Positions 27,715 to 34,410 of a DNA stretch of 64,000 bases are shown piece by piece. The position numbers were made by a program, and so were the translations under genes. The stretch's first letter is position 1; every line of letters starts with the position of its first letter. The stretch is from Legionella quinlivanii (GTDB taxonomy: Bacteria > Pseudomonadota > Gammaproteobacteria > Legionellales > Legionellaceae): positions 1,067,501-1,131,500 of the forward strand of contig NZ_UGOX01000001.1 of assembly GCF_900461555.1 (NCBI RefSeq), written 5' to 3'. The notes under the pieces were generated by a model, which was given only the letters and a program-made list of their open reading frames with translations, had not been told where the DNA came from and did no database searches.

Positions 27715-28149
27715 ATGTCACAAGTAGTAGAGAAATTATCAGTCATTCTGGCAGATACCTATGCCTTATATCTCAAAACACAAAACTATCACTGGCATGT
27801 AAAGGGGCCACAGTTCAAAACCTTGCATGAGCTGTTTGAAATGCAATATCAGGAATTGGCTGAAGCGGTAGATCAGGTGGCGGAACGTATTTTAATCACC
27901 GGACATAAAGCGCCTGCTACCTTTAAGGAGTTTGAGCGGTTGAAGCGTATCAAGGATGGCAATTCAGGTCTTTCCGCCAATCAAATGGTGATTGAGTTAG
28001 CAGATGATAATGCAACCCTGGTAAAAGATTTGAATCAGGCGCTCACACTCGCACAGGAAAATCATGATGAAGGAACAGCCAATCTGTTGAGCGACCGAAT
28101 CGCAGCGCATGAAAAAGCGCACTGGATGTTGAATGCTTCCAAAGAGTAA
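27715..28149 (+). CDS. dps: Dps / starvation-inducible ferritin-like DNA-protection protein
   Basis: Dps forms dodecamers that oxidise and store iron using peroxide, protecting DNA. The 144 residues carry the conserved TQNYHWHVKGPQF and LHELFEMQYQELAEAVDQVAERI segments with the inter-subunit ferroxidase His, Asp and Glu ligands. No long Lys-rich tail for DNA binding is present, so iron detoxification may dominate. The start follows AAGGAGAGG. Its upstream region is shared with the divergent kdoO. A hairpin terminator follows the stop. Confidence 0.92.
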   Translation: MSQVVEKLSVILADTYALYLKTQNYHWHVKGPQFKTLHELFEMQYQELAEAVDQVAERILITGHKAPATFKEFERLKRIKDGNSGLSANQMVIELADDNATLVKDLNQALTLAQENHDEGTANLLSDRIAAHEKAHWMLNASKE

Positions 28150-28157
28150 GGATAAAG

Positions 28158-28182
28158 AAATGCCGCTTTAAAAGCGGCATTT
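28158..28182 (+). terminator. Terminator hairpin after dps
   Basis: AAATGCCGCTTT (28158-28169) and AAAGCGGCATTT (28171-28182) form a tight hairpin between the convergent dps and PRC-barrel genes, and could serve both strands. Confidence 0.75.
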
Positions 28183-28203
28183 CAGACAGGATAGGGAATT
28201 ATC

Positions 28204-29064
28204 CTAGTGAATTTTGTTACTTGAATAATTGCGCCAATCATTTTCCAATGTTGTATTATCGTCACGATTTTCAACCCCCAACACGATACCTCCAGACGCC
28301 AATCCTTTTTCATACACTTTGGCTCGTTCTTCGGGGATACCCCAACCAATTAAGGCACCTATTAATCCACCGGAGATACTGCCTGCGCCAGCGCCTGCTA
28401 ATCCTGCTGCTATTGGGCCTGCAACAATGATTCCAAGTCCAGGGAAAATCAGATTAGTGCCAATTGCTGCAATCGCACCCAGGGTAGCACCTACTGTGCC
28501 TCCGATAAGTCCACCAACTCCCATTCCTTCAACTGCTTTGGAACCGGTTTCTTCAGTCGTGAGAAATGAATCATAATATTTTTCACGGGTGTCATCTGAC
28601 ATTAACACATTGATTTCTTCGGGTTTGTATCCTTGATCAATTGCACGTAAATAAGCTTTTTCCGCGGAATCCCTATCATGAAAGAGCTCTGTGGTCATTG
28701 GAGCTGATGCTGCCTTTGAAACATGCGGTTTATAATAATTTTCTACAGTTGAAGAAAATTCTGGAGTTGCGAAATTTGGCCAGTGATCTTTGTCGAAACC
28801 GGGCGCATTTTCGAGAGTTTCTTTATCCAGATTAAGTACAAAACAGTCATCCTCTTCATCATATGAAAATAATTTCCAGGGCATGGCAAAGAATTTATTT
28901 CCAAACCCAAGCATCCCACCGGAATCTAATACCAGGTAATTCACAGCACCTGAAATTTTATCCAGTACAATTTCATTGATTTCACCGAGATTATCATTAT
29001 TCAGATTTTTAACTTTGACTCCAGTCACTTCACTGGCTTTAACCACTTCATGAGGTCGTTCCAT
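28204..29064 (-). CDS. PRC-barrel stress protein with glycine-zipper region
   Basis: The 286-residue protein begins with a PRC-barrel domain (residues about 8-85: KASEVTGVKVKNLNND, LGEINEIVLDKISGAVNYLVLD), which often mediates interactions in stress proteins. A middle part (about 120-165: LFHDRDSAEKAYLRAIDQGY, INVLMSDDTREKY) resembles general-stress heat-induced domains. A long Gly/Ala-rich hydrophobic stretch follows (about 178-245, with repeated GxxxG), typical of glycine-zipper or membrane-associating segments. It ends with a short polar tail. Position next to dps and the stress cluster fits a stationary-phase role (inference). Confidence 0.8.
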   Translation of the reverse strand: MERPHEVVKASEVTGVKVKNLNNDNLGEINEIVLDKISGAVNYLVLDSGGMLGFGNKFFAMPWKLFSYDEEDDCFVLNLDKETLENAPGFDKDHWPNFATPEFSSTVENYYKPHVSKAASAPMTTELFHDRDSAEKAYLRAIDQGYKPEEINVLMSDDTREKYYDSFLTTEETGSKAVEGMGVGGLIGGTVGATLGAIAAIGTNLIFPGLGIIVAGPIAAGLAGAGAGSISGGLIGALIGWGIPEERAKVYEKGLASGGIVLGVENRDDNTTLENDWRNYSSNKIH

Positions 29065-29576
29065 GATGACTTCTCCTAAATTATGTTTATGGCAAGATTA
29101 AAGGGCAGTTAAGTAAATCAATTCATAAACTTCATTAATGACAAAAGCCACACGCAGTGGCTTTTGCAGTGAATGGTTCTTCTGCACTACGCAGTTGAAT
29201 CATCCTACACTTTAAATATAGTAAACAATGATCAGTATGTCAAAAAAGCAAGCTAATACAGGCCCAGTCCAAAAGGTTGTTGGTTGAGAATAGAATCCAT
29301 TCTATTGATCCATAGAAGAAATTGACGATGGAAAAGTTTAGAAGATGTAACCCTCAGCAAGAGCATTCTCTCTATTATAGTCGTTATTCTGTCCTATAAG
29401 AGCCTACGTACCCCGCTTTATGCGGGGTATCCATAAATGGTAGTGGGTTTTAAAATGCTTTTGCCAATAAGACGCATTGCCTGGATCCCGCGCATAAAGC
29501 GCGATACTTAGGGGTTTAACATTATAATTAATAAGCCAGGGGACGTAGGTAAATATCTTAATTAATGGCAGCGCCA
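29065..29576. other. 512-base non-coding region with hairpins and a repeat element
   Basis: No supportable gene lies here. It holds the minus-strand upstream region of the PRC-barrel gene; a perfect 10-bp hairpin CAAAAGCCAC/GTGGCTTTTG (29142-29151/29157-29166) able to act as a terminator; and the palindromic element at 29403-29550. A small RNA between 29170 and 29400 cannot be excluded but has no positive evidence. Confidence 0.6.
29403..29550. repeat. Palindromic intergenic element with imperfect terminal inverted repeats
   Basis: The ends CCTACGTACCCC (29403-29414) and GGGGACGTAGG (29539-29549) are inverted copies differing by one base. Inside, TACCCCGC-TTTAT-GCGGGGTA (29409-29429) is a hairpin, and its reverse complement reappears in diverged form at 29482-29507 around GCGCATAAAGCGC. 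The 150-base unit therefore looks like a decayed miniature repeat or paired REP element. No transposase is present. Confidence 0.6.
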
Positions 29577-30143
29577 CTAGGCGTCTGAATTTAAACGATG
29601 ATAAATTTTGGGTAGTGATTCCAAAGCATAGTTAGCCGCATCCACTTGAACTTCAGACCGTGTTCCCTTAAATTTTTTCGTTTCCGAATAGAGCCGCCAT
29701 TCCTGATTGTGCTTCAATCCCCAGGCAAAACAAATAGTACCAGGTTCTACACCGTCCATCGGTTCCGAGCCAGTTAACCCGGTAGTGGCAATTACAATAT
29801 TGGCTTTGCTTTTTTGCAAAGCGCCCAAGGCCATTTCACGAGCAACATGTTCACTTGTTAATGTATAGGTTCTAATGGTTTCATCGCGTACATGAAGTAC
29901 ATTTTTCTTTGCATCTTCAGAATAAACAACATATCCTAATTCAAGGCATTCCCCACAGCCTTCAACTTTTCCAAGAATAGCCAGAATTTGTCCAGCTGTA
30001 CAGGATTCAGCTGTTACCAGAACTAATCCCCTTGCTTTTAAAAAGTCAATAGCCATCTGCCCTGATTTCATATTTTGAAGTATGCTGATAAGTTGATACA
30101 TAAAGTATAACCCAATCGCCGGGCAAGTCGGTCTATTTGACAT
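29577..30143 (-). CDS. CinA-family protein (PncC-like nicotinamide-nucleotide amidase domain)
   Basis: This is a single-domain CinA C-terminal protein. Relatives deamidate nicotinamide mononucleotide in pyridine-nucleotide salvage. Visible family motifs are VTAESCTAGQILA (catalytic Ser/Thr region), LGYVVYSEDAKKNVL, TGLTGSEPMDGVEPGTICFAW and a final Arg/Gln-containing helix. The open frame gives 188 residues, but the domain proper starts near residue 30. In-frame ATGs at 30143, 30101, 30071 and 30056 have no decisive ribosome binding site; 30056 (AGGG upstream) is the most domain-like. It is divergent from the microprotein cluster. Confidence 0.8.
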   Translation of the reverse strand: MSNRPTCPAIGLYFMYQLISILQNMKSGQMAIDFLKARGLVLVTAESCTAGQILAILGKVEGCGECLELGYVVYSEDAKKNVLHVRDETIRTYTLTSEHVAREMALGALQKSKANIVIATTGLTGSEPMDGVEPGTICFAWGLKHNQEWRLYSETKKFKGTRSEVQVDAANYALESLPKIYHRLNSDA

Positions 30144-30244
30144 ATGACTGTATGGGTCTAAGTTTAAAATAGGACATGTAAAAATTGATGTTAATAATAA
30201 ACGATTGTTCTTAATAAGGAGATTATTTTTTAAGGAGAAAAATC

Positions 30245-30355
30245 ATGACTGGTACCTCAATTGGCGGTAAAAAAGCTGCCGAAACTCGAAAACGAAATCA
30301 AAGATCCTCTCAAACAAAAAAGAATGCTTCCAGTAGTAGTCAGAAAAGTAAGTAG
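30245..30355 (+). CDS. KGG-like stress microprotein (36 aa)
   Basis: A 36-codon frame starts ATG ACT GGT after a strong AAGGAG site (spacing 7). The product begins MTGTSIGGKKAAETRKRNQ, closely resembling the opening of KGG-repeat general-stress proteins (MxGTxxGGKKAA). The rest is Ser/Gln/Lys-rich and disordered. It contains 11 basic residues, so binding to nucleic acid or membranes is conceivable. It heads the run of small genes up to 32493. Confidence 0.7.
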   Translation: MTGTSIGGKKAAETRKRNQRSSQTKKNASSSSQKSK

Positions 30356-30402
30356 TGTAGATTTCATGTTGCGTAGAATTATTATCATTGGAGGATATTA
30401 TC

Positions 30403-30585
30403 ATGGATAGAAATATACCCAATCAGAGCCAAAATCAAAATTTAGGCAAGCAAAACATGCCGCAGAATAAGCAGGAAAAGCAAAATTTTGATCCGCTTAA
30501 AGAGAAAAAAGGCATGCGGAACATGTCCGATCAAGATGAAGGACTGGATATGGATAATGAAGAAAATCCGCATCAGTCTTTATAA
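30403..30585 (+). CDS. Small hydrophilic protein, 60 aa, probably disordered
   Basis: No family recognised. It is Asn/Gln/Lys-rich with an acidic C-terminal third (DQDEGLDMDNEE) and no hydrophobic core, which suggests an intrinsically disordered, hydrophilin-like protein. The start at 30403 is set by GGAGG eight bases upstream; an in-frame ATG at 30388 lies inside that site. A hairpin follows at 30592-30613. Confidence 0.65.
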   Translation: MDRNIPNQSQNQNLGKQNMPQNKQEKQNFDPLKEKKGMRNMSDQDEGLDMDNEENPHQSL

Positions 30586-30591
30586 TTAATT

Positions 30592-30613
30592 TCTCTCCCC
30601 ATAGCGGGAGAGA
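30592..30613 (+). terminator. Hairpin after the 60-aa gene
   Basis: TCTCTCCC (30592-30599) and GGGAGAGA (30606-30613) with a six-base loop, followed by CGTTTTAT. It resembles a modest intrinsic terminator or an attenuating stem within the cluster. Confidence 0.6.
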
Positions 30614-30648
30614 CGTTTTATAAACCACTAAGGATGGAGGAGGCGATC

Positions 30649-30726
30649 ATGATGTATGTTATTGGCTGGTTGTTAGGAATTCCTATCAGTATTCTGCTGC
30701 TGATTTGGCTTGTTTCACACTTATAA
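30649..30726 (+). CDS. Single-span membrane microprotein (25 aa)
   Basis: A 25-codon frame follows a very strong GGAGGAGG site. The product opens MMYVIGWLLGIPISILLLIW and ends VSHL, one continuous hydrophobic helix. No family recognised. The strength of the ribosome binding site and the location between two stress-type genes support translation. Confidence 0.55.
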   Translation: MMYVIGWLLGIPISILLLIWLVSHL

Positions 30727-30758
30727 AAATAATAATAAATATACAATAAGGAGTCATC

Positions 30759-31367
30759 ATGAATCACGAAACAGTTGTAGTTGATCAAAAACTATGCGCT
30801 CCGCACCATCATTGGTTTTGCTGGTCGGCTATTATCATTGGGGCCCTGGTGGGGCTTGGACTGGGTTTTTTACTGCATCTCTACAGTATTGCTATTGGAT
30901 TGACCGCTTTTGTGTCCGATAATGAAGCCACGACCGTTACTATAGGCGGGCTGATTGGCTTATTAATCGGTACTATTGTGGCAATGGGACTGGCCGGATT
31001 TACTGCCGGTTTTCTGGCGCATGTGGTTAGTCCTGGTGTTGGGATTTTATATGGCTTTGCCACATGGAGTCTGGCTTTATTATTAACTGCTATTCTGGCT
31101 ATGCCCCTTAGTAGTTATGTCAGCACCTATACGGCTGCCCTGGCACCCACAGTAAACGTAGACACAGGAAATACCACTGCTCAGGGAAATCAGGTCACCG
31201 TACAAAGTCCGGCTACTGAAGCGACTAAAGCGGCCTCGCCTGAAACATTGGCATGGAGTGGGTGGATAGTATTTGTTTTGTTTGCAATAGGTGCTTTATC
31301 CAGTTGTCTTGGAGCCTGTGGGGGTATTCATTGCCACAGAAAGCATTGCCTGCATTCAGAGGTATAA
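30759..31367 (+). CDS. Multi-span inner membrane protein, unknown function
   Basis: The 202-residue protein has four hydrophobic segments (about residues 22-48, 62-86, 88-118 and 166-190) separated by short loops and one Thr/Gln-rich periplasmic-looking loop (about 120-163). The N-terminus (CAPHHHWFCW) and C-terminus (CLGACGGIHCHRKHC) are rich in Cys and His, suggesting metal binding at the cytoplasmic face. AAGGAG precedes the ATG. The cytosol-facing Cys/His arrangement is by eye, and topology is not proven. The SDR gene follows 21 bases later. Confidence 0.75.
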   Translation: MNHETVVVDQKLCAPHHHWFCWSAIIIGALVGLGLGFLLHLYSIAIGLTAFVSDNEATTVTIGGLIGLLIGTIVAMGLAGFTAGFLAHVVSPGVGILYGFATWSLALLLTAILAMPLSSYVSTYTAALAPTVNVDTGNTTAQGNQVTVQSPATEATKAASPETLAWSGWIVFVLFAIGALSSCLGACGGIHCHRKHCLHSEV

Positions 31368-31388
31368 TTATATATAAGGAGATAAGTG

Positions 31389-32246
31389 ATGGATTATCCA
31401 AATCAGTTACCTCCACAAAAGCAATCAAGGCAACCTGGGATAGAAAGTGTCATGCAACCTGCCCCTGTCTATGTTTCTCCGGATTATAAACCAGGTCAGA
31501 AACTGACAGGTAAGGTTGCTTTGATTACCGGTGGAGATAGCGGTATAGGTCGAGCAGTGGCCTGTGCATTTGCTCTGGAAGGGGCTGACGTCATTGTGCA
31601 TTACCTGGATGAAGAATCGGATGCCCGGGAAACTGCCGACTTTATAAAAAACTGTGGAAGAAAGTGCTGGTTGTTTGCGAAAAACCTACAGTCCTACAAT
31701 GCTTGTGAAGAGCTGGTGCAAAGGGCGATACAGGAAGTTTCACAGATAGATATCCTGGTTAACAATATTGCTGAGCAGCATCCTCAGGAAAGCATCGAAG
31801 ATATCAGTTGTGAACAACTTGAAGCGACATTCAAAACCAATTTTTTTTCCTATTTTTATATGATTAAAGCGTTATTGCCTTATTTGAAAGAGGAAGCAGT
31901 CATTATTAACACAACATCGGTCACTGCTTATAAAGGCAACGATCACTTGATTGATTATTCCTCTACAAAAGGAGCTATTGTCGGTTTAACGCGTTCCCTG
32001 TCGCAAAATCTTGTCAAAAAAGGAATCCGGGTTAATGCCGTAGCACCGGGCCCGATATGGACCCCATTGATTCCTGCGAGTTTTTCCGCTGAGCAAGTTG
32101 CTGAATTTGGTCAGCAGGTTCCAATGAAAAGAGTGGGGCAACCAGCTGAAATGGCTCCTGCCTATGTGTACCTTGCCTCTTCGGATTCTTCCTATATGAC
32201 GGGGCAGGTGCTTCATCCCAATGGAGGTGTTATTGTTAATGCCTGA
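31389..32246 (+). CDS. SDR oxidoreductase, general-stress (YghA/YdaD-like) type
   Basis: This is a short-chain dehydrogenase/reductase of 285 residues. The Rossmann motif is TGGDSGIGRAVA, followed by the NNIAEQHP block, and the catalytic tetrad residues appear in NTTSVTAY and YSSTKGA (YxxxK). The C-terminal YLASSDSSYMTGQVLHPNGG is typical. The N-terminal 40 residues (Pro/Gln-rich, ending YKPGQKLTGKVALIT) characterise the group of general stress aldehyde/alcohol dehydrogenases. NAD(P) use is expected; the substrate is unknown. The ATG at 31389 (AGGAG, spacing 7) is preferred to GTG at 31386. Confidence 0.9.
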   Translation: MDYPNQLPPQKQSRQPGIESVMQPAPVYVSPDYKPGQKLTGKVALITGGDSGIGRAVACAFALEGADVIVHYLDEESDARETADFIKNCGRKCWLFAKNLQSYNACEELVQRAIQEVSQIDILVNNIAEQHPQESIEDISCEQLEATFKTNFFSYFYMIKALLPYLKEEAVIINTTSVTAYKGNDHLIDYSSTKGAIVGLTRSLSQNLVKKGIRVNAVAPGPIWTPLIPASFSAEQVAEFGQQVPMKRVGQPAEMAPAYVYLASSDSSYMTGQVLHPNGGVIVNA

Positions 32247-32337
32247 GTAGGCATAAGTAGTTGAGATAGTAATCGGGGCAATGAGCCGCTGTGCAGCTTA
32301 TTGCGTATATGGGGGTCATGTTAAAAGGAATTGAATC

Positions 32338-32493
32338 ATGAGCTTACTTGGACTGATTTTATTAATCGTTATTTTATTGGCAGTTTTGCCCACTTGGCCG
32401 TATAGTAGTGGATGGGGTTATTATCCCAGTGGTGCGGTAGGATTAGTCTTAATTATATTGATAATATTGCTGCTGACGCGTGGTGGCTTATAA
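32338..32493 (+). CDS. DUF3309-family membrane microprotein (51 aa)
   Basis: The 51-codon frame follows AAAAGGAA. The product has two hydrophobic helices around the conserved turn LPTWPYSSGWGYYPSG, the signature of the DUF3309 family of small membrane proteins found in many proteobacteria, often near stress genes. Function is unknown. A hairpin terminator follows at 32506-32527. Confidence 0.85.
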   Translation: MSLLGLILLIVILLAVLPTWPYSSGWGYYPSGAVGLVLIILIILLLTRGGL

Positions 32494-32505
32494 AGCAGTC
32501 GTCCA

Positions 32506-32527
32506 CACTCCCGCGCAGGCGGGAGTG
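32506..32527. terminator. Hairpin between the DUF3309 and hemerythrin genes
   Basis: CACTCCCGC (32506-32514), loop GCAG, GCGGGAGTG (32519-32527), located between convergent genes. No strong T-run, so bidirectional termination is probable rather than certain. Confidence 0.6.
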
Positions 32528-32553
32528 AGAACGGGCAAATTTCTCTTTGGCTG

Positions 32554-32997
32554 TTAATGGAGATCTTTAGGGTACTGTCTTTTGAATTGTCTCATGTCTT
32601 TACCAATCTGCTCTAATTCCTCTTCAGTCAGAAGTTTTCGCACTTTTGGAAAAAGTTTTTGTTCCTCTTCTTCAGCATGGTGGATGACGTCATCCATAAG
32701 TTTGTTAAACTTTCTTTCCCAGGCGGCTACAGTTTTAATGTCATCAAATTGACGAATAGCTTGTTCTGCATGCTTTTCTTCAGTTAATAAATGTCTGACA
32801 GTATCATCAAGTCGATCATCATTTTTAAAGTGTGGGTACCAGACTTTATGTTCCATTTTTTCATGGCGTATTAATTCCATACACAGTTCGTTAAACATCT
32901 TTTTACGAGTTTCTTCGCGGTGACTTTCATCACTAATATCAAGGAAGCGTTGCTTTACCCTTTCATGTTCTCTGATTAGAAAATCAATTGCATTCAT
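32554..32997 (-). CDS. Hemerythrin HHE domain protein
   Basis: The 147-residue four-helix protein has the HHE pattern expected for a non-haem di-iron site: IREHERVKQRF, LIRHEKMEHKVWYPHF, LTEEKHAEQAIRQ and VIHHAEEEEQKLFP supply paired His/Glu ligands. Bacterial members bind oxygen, nitric oxide or iron and are often stress-induced; which one applies cannot be read here. The next gene on the same strand is the small exported protein 57 bases upstream. Confidence 0.9.
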   Translation of the reverse strand: MNAIDFLIREHERVKQRFLDISDESHREETRKKMFNELCMELIRHEKMEHKVWYPHFKNDDRLDDTVRHLLTEEKHAEQAIRQFDDIKTVAAWERKFNKLMDDVIHHAEEEEQKLFPKVRKLLTEEELEQIGKDMRQFKRQYPKDLH

Positions 32998-33054
32998 AAT
33001 ATGGACTCCTGTTCAATAGAGAATCCGTGGAGCAGCCACGGACTCTCTGTTGCC

Positions 33055-33315
33055 TTAGTCGTTATCAGATTCGCAGGTGATTTTAGTACAATCTCTGCAA
33101 TTTTTAGCAGCGAATGCAAAAGCATCTGCAGCTGATTTTGGAGTATTGTCCATTTGTTTATCCGCATCCTGATCGGCAGCCACATCGCTACTGCTGGCAT
33201 TCGTTGAGCAAGTCCAGTTTTTATCCATCGGTGTGGGGGTCGTGTTATCTGCTATTGAAACGGATGCGAAGGATAACAATAATCCGCTAATAATAATTGG
33301 TAAATTCCTTTTCAT
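33055..33315 (-). CDS. Small exported Cys-containing protein, 86 aa
   Basis: No family recognised. A clear signal peptide (MKRNLPIIISGLLLSFASVSIA) precedes a short acidic mature part of about 64 residues with four cysteines (WTCST, KNCRDCTKITC), probably paired in disulfides in the periplasm. GAGGAG-like bases precede the ATG. It could share a transcript with the hemerythrin gene downstream. Confidence 0.65.
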   Translation of the reverse strand: MKRNLPIIISGLLLSFASVSIADNTTPTPMDKNWTCSTNASSSDVAADQDADKQMDNTPKSAADAFAFAAKNCRDCTKITCESDND

Positions 33316-33409
33316 TTTACTCTCCTCGTTAACGTTGAGTTCATCAGGGGTACTCAGGTAACTTGGATTTTGTACCCTACTTATTAAGTATTGGTCCTGT
33401 TAAGCAAAC

Positions 33410-34300
33410 TTACAAGTCAATGATGCCAAGCTCGCTGACTTTATTACAGAAAAAAGCGAGCAGCTCGTTAATTAAATTCAATTTATGTTTATGATTTTTA
33501 TAAATTGCATAAAGCATTATTTCTGGTGAGGTTTGATTGCCAAGAACTGGCAATAGCAATCCCTTTTCAACCTCCTCCATTACAGTGAAATGGGGAGCCC
33601 AGATTAAGCCAATATCCGCTATGGCAGCCTGTTTTAGAAGGCAGGCATTATTACTCTGAAAACTACCTTGTACATGAATAATTTTATTATTTAAAATCCA
33701 TTTGTTCTGCAGCCCATAGAGGGTGTTAATTAAGCAATTATGGTGTCTGAGATCTTCCGCAGTTTCCGGGTTGCCGTTGCGATTGAGGTAAGCATCTGAG
33801 CCGTAGACATTGCGCTGCACAGAAAACAATTTCTTACACATCAGATTGGGGTAGCTAATGGGTTCGAAACTTATGCTTAAATCGAATGAATGTTGAAAAA
33901 AACTGGCATGATCTGAACCGGCTATTATTTCCAATGAGATATCCGGGTGGAGTTTCATAAACTCTATGCCCAGAGACGTAAAAAAAGTAACAGCGGGTGA
34001 AACGGTGAGGTAAAGGCAGATTTTTCCTTGTAAATGATTTTTTTTGCTCTGAGAAATCGAGTGAATATCCCGTATTTCCTCAAATAGATTTCCCGCTTTT
34101 TCATATAAAGTTTTGCCAGCGTCAGTTAAAATCAATTGTTTGGTTGAGCGAATAAAAAGCTTCATTCTCAATTCGTCCTCAAGCCAGTTAATCTGCTTAC
34201 TGACTTTGGAGGGAGAAACATTTAATAATCTTGAAGCTGCCGAAAAGCTATTATTTTCAACTACTGTAGTAAAACTTTTCAGGCATTCTATGAGATTCAT
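33410..34300 (-). CDS. LysR-family transcriptional regulator
   Basis: The 296-residue protein has an N-terminal winged helix-turn-helix (about residues 1-60: NLIECLKSFTTVVENNSFSAASRLLNVSPSKVSKQI) and a C-terminal substrate-binding-like effector domain. The ligand is unknown. LysR proteins frequently control a divergent neighbour, but here the upstream neighbour (primase-like gene) is on the same strand 110 bases away and the downstream gene is also on the minus strand, so its target is unclear. Confidence 0.9.
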   Translation of the reverse strand: MNLIECLKSFTTVVENNSFSAASRLLNVSPSKVSKQINWLEDELRMKLFIRSTKQLILTDAGKTLYEKAGNLFEEIRDIHSISQSKKNHLQGKICLYLTVSPAVTFFTSLGIEFMKLHPDISLEIIAGSDHASFFQHSFDLSISFEPISYPNLMCKKLFSVQRNVYGSDAYLNRNGNPETAEDLRHHNCLINTLYGLQNKWILNNKIIHVQGSFQSNNACLLKQAAIADIGLIWAPHFTVMEEVEKGLLLPVLGNQTSPEIMLYAIYKNHKHKLNLINELLAFFCNKVSELGIIDL

Positions 34301-34370
34301 ATCGTCTCTTTTAAATCAGGCTTATTTAAATAGTGTACGCCAATTGCAGTGATATGAGAAAAGGGAAGGG

Positions 34371-34398
34371 CTATTGGGCCAGATAATCAGCCCAATAG
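34371..34398 (-). terminator. Terminator of the Toprim-domain gene
   Basis: CTATTGGGC (34371-34379) and GCCCAATAG (34390-34398) with a 10-base loop. On the minus strand the stem is followed by a C/T-rich run, consistent with an intrinsic terminator just after the stop codon at 34411. Confidence 0.7.
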
Positions 34399-34410
34399 AG
34401 ATATTGTGGT

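Noticed and set aside
27609-27746. A 46-residue N-terminal extension of the Kdo-hydroxylase-like gene overlapping dps.
   Set aside because: ATG 27608 has a GAGG site and fits the family length; the extension is not domain-like and would overlap the dps start.
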